Positions 1 to 12,549 of a stretch of DNA of 64,000 nt are shown piece by piece. The notes under the pieces are model-generated. The model did no database searches and had not been told where the DNA came from. It saw nothing but the letters and a program-made list of their open reading frames with translations. Numbering within the stretch: the stretch's first letter is position 1; each line of letters begins with the position of its first letter. This stretch comes from Hofstenia miamia. Lineage: Eukaryota > Xenacoelomorpha > Acoela > Hofsteniidae. The stretch is from contig CABFPE010000003.1 of assembly GCA_900660155.1 (NCBI GenBank), positions 3,461,222-3,525,221 on the forward strand. The letters run 5' to 3'. The translations under genes were made by a program, and so were the position numbers.

Positions 1-28
<28 letters not shown>
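1..28. repeat. (AT)n microsatellite at window edge
   Basis: Uninterrupted AT dinucleotide run that begins at or before the window edge. Other (TA/AT)n runs lie at about 5213-5241, 39139-39158, 52003-52029, 52636-52661 and 54895-54909. Confidence 0.95.
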
Positions 29-31
<3 letters not shown>

Positions 32-2581
32 CTATATCAAATTTAATTTCAAGACAAATATACTTCATAAAGAACTACATTTCCATTTTTATGTCAGAAA
101 AAATTGTCATAAAGTCTATTTTCAACAATTTTTCAGTAAATAGCAGAACTATTGAAAAATATATATAAAAATTACGTTATTTCCAAAAATGGTAATACAA
201 TATTGAACTTCATATTCTCAGTATCCATAAATATTTATCCAATGTATAAAAATGTAAGAAATAATGGTAGTCTAAAACCAAAATTTGAAATGTACATTAA
301 CATGATCAAAATCATGTTTCATTAAATTATGTTTCAATAAGGTAATATACTTGGAGAGAGGCTTTTTACTGATATTAATTTAAAAAATCATATTTTGGTA
401 GTATTCATAATTTTTTCGGCAAAAACTTTGAGTTTGGGAGCAAATGCACCCTAAACAGTCAAAACATATAATTTTTATATTATCTCACGAACCGTTAACA
501 TTCTTTTTGTAAGTGGTTTAGTAGTAAAATAAACGATAGGGAAGTTACGTCGATAAACAGACATTTTCGCAGTTGTTGAAACTTGCCTACAATTCAGATT
601 TTCGCCCTGGGAATGCATTCTGAATTCAGGGATTTTTCTATTTCTAGCAAAAAATTACAAGGATAAGAATTATTTAAACTTTCTTTTTGCAAGGAAAACC
701 ATTATAACTGTTTATATATATACTACGTTCTATACGAATGTATAAAATGAGTAAACTGTTTTAAAATGACGGATTAATTGGCACCAATTATTGAAAATAA
801 ACCCATTTATCAAGGTGATTAAAAGAAATTAAAATTTTTAGATTAAATAAATTCACAAAACTCTTAAAATGGCAAAAGTACACTTGAAATGTATTTTGCA
901 AGATAATAGGAAACCTTTTTCCGATGTTCAAAAATTTCTTGAATTCTTCTGCTATTGTAGATCACTGTCACTATTTCATAATTTAGTTGATTTAATTAAT
1001 ATAATAGAATTCAAAACCTTTATGTTATTTGATAGCATACAAAATCAAGATCAGTATGCCAGAGCTGCAAACGTGCCTTGTTTTTGGGAGAAGGGTTTGG
1101 CACAGCGCTTATGTGCTCACAAGAACAATTTTTAGAATTTTATATTTTCCAGGCTTGCTAATTTCTTTAGGAAATTAACTGATCAAAGCAAGTAGATCGT
1201 ATCTTATACAGAAGACAACTAAAAAAATTGTATGCACCACCTAAGTAGATAGAACAATTTCCATACTGTTTACATGAGATAAGCTAATTATAGACTTTTT
1301 CTTTGTACTCATAAAATGCTTAAATCCATAGATTGCTTAATGTAAGTTTCCTAGTCAAATGTAAATGAATATTGTTGAGATGTATATTTTAATGTCTGTA
1401 AATTGTTATCACTGAAATTTAATTAAGTTTTACACTACAAAGGACTGGTCTAGTTTGCGAAGTCCGCATCAAAATACAACAAAGTGTCCCCCACAAACTT
1501 GTGAGCTTCAGGCACTTATTGATTCAATATATTCTGGACATAGCATGGCACGGTACGAAATAGCACGGATAATAAGGCAAAATCTTGTGCACGCCCTAGC
1601 CCTGAAAACGTGACAAACTTTTTAGACCCGACCCAACACAACTCGAATTATATGTAGACCCGACCCGATTTTCTAAATTTAACCCGACTATAATAAAGCA
1701 AACAAAATTATATGTGTTTTCAGACATAACTGGCTAGCTAGTAGTGGAAAAAACAAATGATTTGCTATGTATTGGTTGCCATGCGACAAAACAGTTATAT
1801 GTTCAATTGTTCAATTTAGCACTAAAACCTATGCATGTATTCAGCAATTAATGTCAACGCTTTTAATTAATGGGACATGACCAAACCCGACCCGCGGTTC
1901 GGGTCGACCCATTACCACCCCTGAGCAGGACATGTTTACTGCTCTGCTCTCATGTAAAAGTTATCTGCATTTTCTGAATGTTCTGCTTCTGTCATACAAT
2001 TTGGAGAAATTTAGAATTCTGCTATTCGCCTTAATTAGATCACAGTTAGAGAATTCTGGCGTTGGATATATAAATGGCCATGTGTGCCACACGTGTGTCT
2101 ATACTGAGAAGGATAGTAACTATTATCCGTATATGATATGAGAAGCAGCAAAATAAAGAAATTATTGCAGCTGTTTCATAATAACAAAGCAAGAACTAAC
2201 TTTATGCTAGAAGACAATAAGGAGAAAATTTTTAAGAAAAGGAATAGTTTTCTTCTTTTTCAAAATCTTCTAAAAGCTTACCGAAATTCACTTTAAAATG
2301 CTTGCCTTTTATCTCACTCTTATATATCCAAAAATGGGCCAGACAGTAAATAATTACAAGGTTTCTATGATCGGATATTTGCGGTAATTTGCAAATTTAA
2401 TTTTTTGCCAGTCGTAAATTGACGGTTTCAGGGCTAAAAGCTTGAGAAATTGTGAAGTTTAGACAATTCTGTTAGTAACATTTTCCTACCTGAAAAGACA
2501 GAGGTCGTCTTCATAACGTTCTGAGCTTTATTTTCCATATTGAAGACATAATTACATAAAATTGATAGAAGAGAAACCCAA
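29..2581. other. AT-rich DNA without recognised gene
   Basis: Only short ORFs with no recognisable domain are present (for example 869-1135 and 1932-2141 on the plus strand). The stretch 1624-1905 stands out because it is rich in the word GACCCG and its complement, including a near-palindromic GC cluster around 1885-1908; this looks like part of an unidentified repeat rather than a gene. Confidence 0.5.
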
Positions 2582-2870
2582 CTATGCAACCTGTCGCTCT
2601 CCAGTTGTTACATGTTTCCAAAATGCACATCGTCTGATCTTATTGCATGGGATGCTCACTAATGTAATTGCATTTAGATTCATTGAATAGGAACTAAATC
2701 CAATCAATTTTAATTTACTAGGCAATAAGATGTGATTAATGCGATCAAAAGCGTTCTTTGGATCAATAAATGTCATTCTGGAATTACTTCCTTTGTTTAA
2801 CTCATATCTCGTTTTTCAATAATGTTACATTTTCTGACCTTCGCAAAATTCGCAGTTCGAAGTGATTGAA
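2582..2870 (-). pseudogene. LINE reverse transcriptase fragment (motif A region)
   Basis: The minus-strand reading contains IDPKNAFDRINHILLPSKL followed by KLIGFS. This matches the non-LTR retrotransposon RT motif A block, in which a D is followed by KAFD, then VNH, LL.KL and an aromatic or I-G turn. The catalytic aspartate of motif A is seen as the D before P-K-N-A-F-D. Upstream bases on the same strand give a weaker match (KTRYELNKGSN type) in another frame, so the copy is frameshifted. No motif C (FADD) or endonuclease is visible nearby. It is a dead scrap of a LINE in the Jockey/CR1-like range; the exact clade cannot be assigned from this length. Confidence 0.6.
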
Positions 2871-5800
2871 AACATCCCAATAAAAAGTAAGCAATACTAC
2901 GAAACAAATATTTCAAAATAATTTGGATACTTAACTTAATTAAGTGCTGAGTGAATGTGAGAGGAAAATAATGGAACTTAAATTTTTGGAATTCTGACGG
3001 CTAATCACAAGTACCAGCAATTTAATGACAGACAAAAATCTTTGAACAGAAACGTTGATCAGGGTCGTTTTAAAGAATGGACCTCTTAGGGCACTTACCT
3101 GGGGTTACTTTGCGGGCTACACAAATAGAGAGAAGTCCTTATCATAGTTGATTATCGCATTGATTATAGATTTTACTATTATCAGTGTAATCGTAGAATT
3201 ATGTTATTGCATAATAATCTTAAATAGTCTTTAAAAACAAGAAGCGGAAAGAAGTATTTTTTCGGATGTGCTTCAATACGATAGATTCGGCTTTCTTCAA
3301 ATTTTTGTATGTAATTAATAACTAACAGACGAAACGTATATGTATTTGCAGAGCATTTGTAAATGCGTTGAGGCATTCGCAATTTTCAAATGAATGAAAT
3401 CATAATTGACAAGGTGATGTTACATCTACATGTATGTGAGGCAGAATCGTATTTTAAGTCACAACCCAATAAAGCTAGTGAAGTTCTGTTGTCGCAGACA
3501 CTGTAAGTAGCTACAAATCGCCTCGATTCCTTGAAAGCATATCTTCCGCTACTGATTGAAAAACTTGAGCAGAGAACTAGAAGTGCAGCAATACAAATTA
3601 CAGATTACATTGATTCTAAGCAACGACAAAGAGCTTGCGTCTAGGGAGACATGATTGATATGAACAACAAGTAATTTTTATCAAAAGTGTAAAAGATTCA
3701 TGATTGAAACACTTTTTACTGCTTTGAATTTATTTATTTCAGAACATTCAAACCGTATAAACGTCTATGCTCTATAATTAGGAATTTCTTTTCTTTTTTC
3801 ATAAATTAAATTGATTTCTTCTGGGTTGAGGGAAACACATTGACTGTCAGCAAAATGTTTTCATGAGGCTATTGATCTTTCTGACCAATTAAAGGACTCT
3901 GTACAACTAAAGCACTGTGTACAGTCAAACTTCAAGACCGCAAACCTATCCTTGATTTGTTTCTGATAATTTGAAGTATGTTCCAAATGACAAAATTGCA
4001 CTTTGAATATCCATGTGAATGTTTCTAACCAACTGTACTAGAAAACGTTGTTTTCAAGAGTGCCAATAATCACATCAAAATGAGTATCGTTCATTATAGG
4101 TTATTGGATAAGTACATTGCACCAGGACTCTAAATGTTTAGAAGCAGTCTTGACCATAAATTTCACGATATTCCAATTTTTTGTATTTGGATACATAATA
4201 TCAACAAATAATAATGTGTATCAAAAGTGCTTACTTATAAATTCTTGATTATATATAAGTAAGCTTAACATGATGCTGTTAGAGAGCATTCATTTTTGCC
4301 TCGGTTAAGTAGTCCTTTCATTTTTAAGAATTGGGTCTACCTAGCTATTGTAGTGGCTTTATATCTTTGTTATACTTTACACTCGCAATCTTGTTCTTTT
4401 CCTAATTATTTTATGCCCTTATAATGCATGAAAATTACAATGAAATAGTAAACATTCGTTTTTAGGTTTTATGAATTGCTCACTTATGTATTTTCTCACC
4501 AATGTAAGATTTCTCCAGAAAATTTTTGCTATCTTCATAAAAATCAGCTGAAAACCTCAATACATAAATAGGTATAGATGCACAGTAATTGTTTGGCATG
4601 GCTTGGGACCAAGTAAATACATGAATGCTAATAGTGATCTCTAAAAATATGGTTCTCTTAGATCAATGCCATTCAATATTCCAGGAATTGAAAGTCAAAG
4701 TGAGATGCTACTCCTGCAAAATTCAAAACATTTTACTAATGGTAAGACGAAAAAAACGTTGACAATTAATACGGTATGTACTTACAAAAATATCAAAAAA
4801 TAATATAGAATCACTAAAGTACTTAATGAAGTTAAATTGCATCTTACTATTTTGGATAAGATCTTCACTAAAAATTAAATAAGAATATCCATAGATAAAC
4901 TAAGACATCATAAAATCAAATTTGAAAAGAAAATTTGAGAAAATAGTTTTCCAATTCTACAATTGAATTATGTTAAAAAATCCATCCAGATGTATGAGAA
5001 GAAGCAAATCTCAATAAATTTAAAAAATTTGTTAAAATTTCACTAAGGAAAAGAAGAACCAATTACTTGTGACTTAAATCCTCAAGGTCAGTGAACTTTT
5101 GAAACCAGCACAATCATAAAGCATTTTTTACAATACAGTGCATTTTTGTATACTTTATGTATTTAAATTCTTTATGAGTGCTAATCACATTATTGCTAAA
5201 AACAAAAGAAATAATATATTATATATATATATATATATATAATACTGTTTACTTCCACCTGTAACCAGATCATGATGAAATATCATTTCACCTTGAATCC
5301 TACCTCAATACCAGAAATTTTAAATCCGCACTTCTTATGAGATTTAAAAATAATTTTGAACTTGTTGATTCTTAACAAACATAATTTTAATCATTACCTG
5401 ACTCTGAAGCTGTGTAGTTAACAATGAAATTATATTTTATTATTCAATAGTGTGCACTTCTTTTACAAAACACACCTTAAATAAACATTTGCTTCCGAAA
5501 GCATGATTGGATTTTGCTTAGTATCTCTGCAAATAATTACTCAGAAATTAGTTTAGCAATGTGAAATCAAAATATCAAGAGGTGAAATAAAAGTGCTATT
5601 CAGTCAGATAACTATATTTTCAAGAAGTTGAAAAATGTAAGCCGTATTAATATTAAGATCATTCCTAATATAATTCGCAGAGTTTCTTCCAACTTCCTTG
5701 AATATTCAGAATTGAATATACAAGTATCATCAGCATATTGATTGCTACAATTTGGTATCTTGAGGTCTCTTACCTTTTAAATCAGTTACCAGTTCTGTAA

Positions 5801-6599
5801 TGTATTGTCGAGATGAAAAAACAAGAGATTTTTATCACTGAAAGTAGATGGATAATTAATTTGTATTTGAAGAAAATAAACTTATCAGTACCACCTGAGG
5901 TGGCAAGATCTAGTTTTGATTTTCGTAACGTTTCATATATTGCAGACAGATTTTAATATGATAACCTTGGCACAGAGGTAGCTTATTGGTAGTAATCGTG
6001 GCTTACAGTAGATAATGTATTAAAAACAGTAAAATTGTCATTATTCGGAGATCAGAAACAGCTAAAGTACTACATTCTTTGTCTACTGAAGATTAACTAC
6101 ACTTTTATATACAAAATTTTATTGGAAATAAAATAAAAATGACTAGCAACATAAATAGCATCAAATAACATATATATTTAATAATATTTTATTGGTTGTT
6201 TACTGTATTGCTATAACTGTTATAAAGCTTTGTTAGGTAATGCAGTAATGCTATGAAATTATATTAACCTGAAAGCATCCCACATATACTATAGAAGTGT
6301 TATTACAACAAAATTAACATATAAATTTTGTCTATATACTTTATGCTCAGCTAAATATGTTTAAATGCATGTATATTACCACTTAAGCAACTAGCTTTCA
6401 TTCATGTCATCCGATTGCTAAAGATCAAAGGAAGGCTTTTCTTGCTTCAGTTCTAGTATTATTCTGTAGGCGCACATGCCAGTGCACCTCAGTCCATTCA
6501 GTATGCACTAGCAGCTTTGAAACTTGCACATACGTGTACACTTGTGCATTAGCATGTCCAATACAGCCTCTAGTCAGATGATGTCGCATCAAGTGAATA
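2871..6599. other. AT-rich intergenic DNA
   Basis: Nothing recognised apart from an (AT)n run at about 5213-5241. Short minus-strand ORFs such as 3182-3382 show no family resemblance and no supporting splice context. Confidence 0.45.
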
Positions 6600-6608
6600 G
6601 CGAGCTTG

Positions 6609-7072
6609 TCTTTATGGTTATTCCATACATGCCCAGTTGGGCTTAGTGCCATTAGCCTCGCCTATAGGCAGTACCTTCAGATTGCTGCCTGGTAGTTGGC
6701 ACATTTGACGTGTGCAACCAGAGAAATCTCTTCAATGTGGCTTAACTGCACCTCTCAGCTCTTGGGACAGAAGAGTTGGTAGCACAGTTTGTTCCATCGC
6801 CAGAACCATTGCTAGCGTCATACAGGACACATGTTAACTGTCTTTATGGTTATTCCATACATGCCCAGTTGGGCTTAGTGCCATTAGCCTCGCCTATAGG
6901 CAGTACCTTCAGATTGCTGCCTGGTAGTTGGCACATTTGACGTGTGCAACCAGAGAAATCTCTTCAATGTGGCTTAACTGCACCTCTCAGCTCTTGGGAC
7001 AGAAGAGTTGGTAGCACAGTTTGTTCCATCGCCAGAACCATTGCTAGCGTCATACAGGACACATGTTAACTG
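6609..7072. repeat. Perfect 232-bp tandem duplication
   Basis: Positions 6609-6840 and 6841-7072 appear identical over the full 232-bp period when read side by side. The unit covers the C-terminal part of the decayed minus-strand ORF (the NYQAAI...GHVW block). No difference between units means a very recent duplication or an assembly duplication. Confidence 0.95.
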
Positions 7073-8059
7073 CGGCGCAATCTGGGGAAACATAGCCCAA
7101 GATTACCCCCAGCTGAATATACATTTCTCGATAAGCGTGATTTATTTTTAATACTCTTAAGACATTCAGCTTACCTTGTCCAGCAAGAGCATGTAAGCCA
7201 ATTAGGCTAGTACATACCTTTTGACAAATTGAGCTGTCTACAATAGATTCCCGATCTTATGATCAGACACTTATAAACAACCAGAGAAGGCAAAAGATGT
7301 CCTACTGATACATTATCATGACATTAGCACCGTCTGCTGTAAAAATAACTGCCATTGAACCTTTATTATTGATGTTGAAACCAGTCCAGTTGTAAACTGT
7401 TTGGTTTTCATTTTGTCTCATACGTAGGAAATCCTAAGCAGAGTTATTTTGTGTAGCAAGCTGTATCTCTTAGCAGCAGTAGCTTTAGGATCTTCAAAAA
7501 TGGAAATGGTTCGTTTTCTCTCTGCAGCACTCCATTGACTATATAGGATGTTTTGGAAAAATCAGAGCAGTGGTGATCTACTCCATTTGTGAGTAGGCAA
7601 AGTATGTCCAAATCTTTTGAGGATATTTAATAGTTCAACATTTCCTGTAAGTGATTTTACACTGAATGACACTAGAATGTGTTGGAGGGCTTGATGATCT
7701 CACAGATCAGTACATATGCTATATCTATGCAAAATTACGCAGAATTTGTTGGATTGCCTGGCTAGAATGTCTTGGAACAACATAAGAGATTTTGGCATGA
7801 TATGACATTCTGACTCTACTTTTCTTCAGGAGGCCATATTTGGTAATATCTTGACTTCCAATATCAATTAACAACTTATTTGTAGCTAAGACTATTGCCT
7901 CTTTATCACAGATCGTTTTCATGGTTTTCAGTCCTTTTTGAAGACTGGCTTTCTTTGACAAGATTGTCTGAGTAGACTAGAAATTTTCCATTGCTATCAG
8001 GAAATACCTTAATCAAACTCAATCTCCAGCTTGCTATGGATGCGCTTTTTACTTAAGTC

Positions 8060-8890
8060 CCTGACATGTGTAATGGCCCCAATGAGTTTAGCAAAAATAT
8101 CAATCGTGATTCAAAATCAACTAGTGTCATTACTTGGGGTTTAGTAAATAGTTCTGTCGTGATAGTAAAAGATAGCAATTCAAATAATACGAAATTCAAA
8201 GTTGCTAACGCTTTCATTGAGCCTGTTACCCAATTTAAATATATTGGTGTTGAAATCGACAATAAATTAAGTTTCACTAAATATATTGCGTCTTTAATCT
8301 GAATAATGACAATAGGTTTAAAATGCATTTCTCATATAGACAAATTCATCGACATAAAAACACGATTTCAGTTAACTAATGCCTTTAGTAATAAGCCACC
8401 TTTTGTGTTGTAACGTTTCTTTTAACAACCTAGAAAAATCATTGCTAGATAAATTTGATTCGCAAATAAAACGGACCAAAAAGATGTGCCTAAATAGAAA
8501 TAAACCTCAAAAACTTTCAAAGATAAGAAAAATTTTCATGATGTTTCCATCTATATTAGAAACTTTTCTTTAAATAAACTATCGGATATTGTAGAAAAAC
8601 GGCTATATTTTGACAAAGATCATTTTTTTATTTGAGCAGTTCATCCAATAAAATATATTTTAATATCAGGAAGGTAAAGTTCAAAAAGAAATTTAAAAGA
8701 GCATTCCTAAATTTCCCAATTGAGAACTGGAATGACTTGCAATTATATATATATAAAAAACTAAATAAGCTGGATAAGCTTAAAAAAGAAATTAGAGATT
8801 AAATTTGCTCTCATTCTTACCCCAAAAGTAGCAATAAGGCTTAGGCAGTACATACTTTTTATAATTAGCCTAACTACCAACAATTTGTAA
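8060..8890 (+). pseudogene. LINE reverse transcriptase C-terminal fragment
   Basis: The first part reads in one frame to 8302 and includes VTQFKYIGVEIDNKLSF, the typical RT segment downstream of motif C (F.YLGV.ID..L.W). Later pieces in other frames continue a thumb-like region (LDKFDSQIKRTKK, 8445-8480) and a Lys-rich tail. The fragment has several frameshifts and stops, lacks the RT fingers, motif A and motif C, and has no upstream endonuclease. It lies within the minus-strand decayed ORF, so it is probably an insertion into that older copy. It resembles the RT at 13.5-13.95 kb in style, but I cannot say they are the same family. Confidence 0.55.
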
Positions 8891-9330
8891 ATTTGAAAAT
8901 ATGAAATTCTGTAAGTATTAACTTTTGTTTTGTTTTGCACTTTTGTGTCATTACTGTTGCGGTTGCTATTTTATCAGAATTCGTTCTTCTTTCTTTTGAT
9001 AAAAGGAACAACCCATTGCATAAATGCTCAAGGGCAGCTTGATCTTGGGATTCGTCTTCGTTGATATCATTGTCTGTAACATCACCTATTTTATCTCCCC
9101 TTAGCTGCTACAAGATTTCTGACACTAAGAGATAGAATTCTACTGTCCATGCGCTTTGCAGCTGCAGTTCTAATGGCCTAATTGGATCACAATGTTGGTA
9201 CTGTATTAGATGATCCCTTGTTCTCAGTCCTTTCGTATATTTGCTGGTTTTCTGACAAAAGATTCACACAGTTCTGTAAGTCCTGTAATTGTCTGGAGCA
9301 GGATGAGTAGTCCTCTTAGCATTCCTCATA

Positions 9331-12300
9331 TGAAAAAGAGGCGCTGTCACTTTTGCTTCTCAAAGTGTGAGATCAATAGATTTCTTCATGTAAAATTTTC
9401 TGCGGTAATAATTTACTGGAAACTGCTCTCCAGGAGTGTATACACGGAATTGCTTCCATGTGTATTTCAACAATTACTGATTGAAAGACCGCAATGTCAC
9501 TAAGCATTTTCGTCAACAGTTAGGCGTTACACTTCAATGATGGAATACGACCCTTAGAGCTCATACTAGCATGAGACAGAAGCAATTGAATGACCTTTAG
9601 AACAATAACACCATGACTTGAAGAGGAGGCTTCTTCTTAGAGTTCATTTGACACTTAGACTATTATTGAAAATTCACAATCAATCTTCTGACATTATGAG
9701 AATTATATTGTCCCACAAGAAAGATACGGTTTTACTAATATGCGCACTAAAGTGAATCTATGTATCAAATTCAATACCTGGGATCCGGAGAGGAAACTAA
9801 GTCCACTTAAACCCATTGATTTCTAGGATATCTCTAGCATTGTGAAGGGTATAGATGATTTCATTTAATTTTTCTACATTGAGCTTTTAAATTGTCCATC
9901 TAAGTTGTCAATAATCTCAGCTGCTCAATGATTTCGATCGAAAAAATCCTCACCAAAAATAGTTTATTTGAATCAGAAACAATTACAATGGGCCCTTTAA
10001 GACTACAAACAATTTTTCAATGAAAAACGCTGGAATTCTTGAACAATCTTTTTTAAATAAATTACTCAACTTTCCAAGAAAATACCTATAGTATAAATAT
10101 TGAATTTAGAAAATGAAAATAGAAGCTCTTCGAAAATTTAGGAATTTTTAGATAATATTAATTCCAAAGCCGGGTTGTTAATCACACCCTTAGTAACTTA
10201 ATTAATAAGCAATAACATTCCTTTTCCAGTTTAAAAAATTTTTTAAGAATACCTTTTTTAATTACATTGTGTGACAAAAAAGTCTTTTTTTCCTTAGTTG
10301 CGTACATTTTTTCGGTGTTTCTGGTCAGTTTGATTTTCTAAAAACGAATTTGATGTTATTTTCTCTGTAGAAACATTACTTTAGGAAATATCATAAAATT
10401 AAGTTTATTGCCTAAATAGATGATTGAATATACAAATCGGAAATTGTATTATAATTGTGATTTCAAAAATCCTCAAAAGAATTTTAAAATTGCATATTGG
10501 CATCGAATTTTATTTTGATTTTAATGTCAGCAGATGTTTTCTGTTCATCCAAAGCCCATGAGGCCAAAATATAGTATTTTCTAATTGCTGTAATTGAAAT
10601 ATTATCAAGTCTCTTAGTTTTCAGCAAACACTTCTTTAGTGATCAATTCACTAAATAGATTGCTTTCATTGATGTGAACCTACAGAAGCCATATGAGGCC
10701 AAATTATAATCCCAAATCTGCAGATTTCAATATGTTCTAGGTAAAACCACTCATATAGAAAGTCTCTTGAGTAGTTGGTGTAATTTTGCCTAATTTATCA
10801 CTAAACAACCAATTTACAGTTCAGAAAATGAAGTTTAGTAGACATCATCACTAACGATATCTTATTTCCTCAGTTTGTCTCAATTCCAATGTGTCTCATG
10901 CCAAGGCTTAGCCTTGCAACTAATGAAAAGAATAATGAAGATCTTGCGAATTTGTGTTAGAAAATCTACTATCAGATTGGCTCACTTGTTCCTTGAAATT
11001 TTTTTTGTAGGTTAGACATGCGTACTTTAATATCAGGACGTTGAAGCATTGAAGATAAATGTTGTAAGGTAGAAATTCACAAGATGAGTTGATAGCATGA
11101 TATACGAAAAAATCCCTTCTTCAAAGACAAAAAATAACAGTCGCTATTGTAATTTCTCATTTCATGCTAAACATGAAGAATAGAAAATGACAAAGATTTA
11201 ATATATTTCAGAATATTTCGTTTGCCTCAACCCTATATTTGTAATGGGTTGATTTTCGAGAACATAATATCAACAAATGTAACAGAAAGGATTAACACAA
11301 GTCTTGCATTTATTAACAGCTTTTACTTGCAGAGAAGACATGAATAATGTTGTCATATGCACAGAGCATGGTCGTTTTGTAATATACTACGAGCATGAAG
11401 GTATGTCAATAAAATTTTTTCCTATCTTGATACCCAATGTGACTCGTCACGACATTAAAACTGAGTTCAGTGAATTATTGTTGTAAAAGAATAGCAGAGA
11501 AGGTATAATTTTAATGGTCCAATGCGTACATAGTCCTAAACATTAACTGAACAACATAGTGATATGCAAGCTTTCTAAATTTTTGATTACAAATTGCTCG
11601 AAAAGTATGGCTTTGCATGTAAAATGACATTCAAATTCGTAATTCTCTTCCCAAAATTGACTGAAATCAGCAAAAAAAATTTATTCAACTAAATTTTATG
11701 TCACACCGTGTTATTACTTATTTATTAATTCGTTTGACACTTACAAAGAACTAAAAACATAAAAGTATACATTTAACTTGGTTGTAGAAAACTTGGATTA
11801 TCTTGGTTCTTTAAATTTATTGAAATTTGATTCTTCTTTAATTTCTGGATGAAAACTGTTCTATAAATCAATTGTACACTATATTTCTTCATAAATTTGA
11901 TTTTTTGATAAGTTTTATTGTATTCATTTAACATCAATAAGTATCCTAGTGATTCGTTATTATGCTTTTCTAACATTTTTTTGAACTTTTTTACAGATTG
12001 TATTAATTGCCCAATGCAAAACTTTATCAAGTTTTGAAGATATTTACTTATCTACATTTTTAAATAACAAAGAAGAATGTGATAGTATAGGAAAGCCTAG
12101 TAATATATCCATTTCATGTAGTGACACCGCAAAGTTTTTGCAGAAGTTCAGCTTCACCAAAAGTTTTTTTACTAATTTGCTCTTGCATACATTAATGACT
12201 CTCTCATGAAATTGAAAATGATGTACAATGGTTAGCAATGACTTTTTCAGAAACATTATCTTCACTCTCACTTACTATATGCAAAGCTGTAAAGGCAGGG

Positions 12301-12540
12301 CTGTACTCTTAAATAATTAACAAGGGGCTCTATATTTTAGAAATGATATTTTTATGTTATATTTTGACCAAATTTTGTTATTCAACAATTATTATGCAAC
12401 ATCACAAACCATAATATAACTTTAACAAAGTGGGCTGCATCCAGTCAAATTGGACAAAATGGGTTTTCCTCCACAGTGTTTGAATATTAAGTAAAAATCA
12501 AAAAAATGCAATCTATTACTACTTTTTAATAATTTAATTA
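9331..12540. other. AT-rich DNA without recognised gene
   Basis: Contains only short Lys/Asn-rich ORFs (minus 11773-12030 and 12044-12271) of the kind that AT-rich DNA produces by chance. A phrase with CCATGAGGCCAAA recurs in diverged form near 10556 and 10688. No transposon ends were recognised. Confidence 0.4.
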
Positions 12541-12549
12541 TACTAGCAA

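Larger units (their letters stand above)
6600..9330 (-). pseudogene. Decayed multicopy invertebrate ORF of unknown function
   Basis: Several minus-strand blocks in a consistent order look like one old protein-coding copy read from about 9.3 kb down to 6.6 kb. Blocks include AFMQWV (about 9.03 kb), EAIVLATNKLLIDIG and HSSQAIQQILRNFA (7725-7961), KSLTGNVELLNILKRFGHTL (about 7.6 kb), SMAVIFTADGANVMI (about 7.35 kb), SLIGLHALAGQGKLNVLRVL (about 7.17 kb) and, at the C-terminal end, CANYQAAI...SPTGHVW (about 6.65 kb). From memory, the combination of a GLHAFTGCDT-type motif with a NYQAAIWRR...GHGW ending recurs in many multicopy, unnamed proteins of cnidarians and other marine invertebrates; I know of no assigned function or transposon class. 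The copy is broken in many places and interrupted by a plus-strand LINE piece. Its class is therefore left open. Confidence 0.5.

Noticed and set aside
11773-12271. Two Lys/Asn-rich minus-strand ORFs
   Set aside because: Composition is what AT-rich DNA yields by chance; no motif found.
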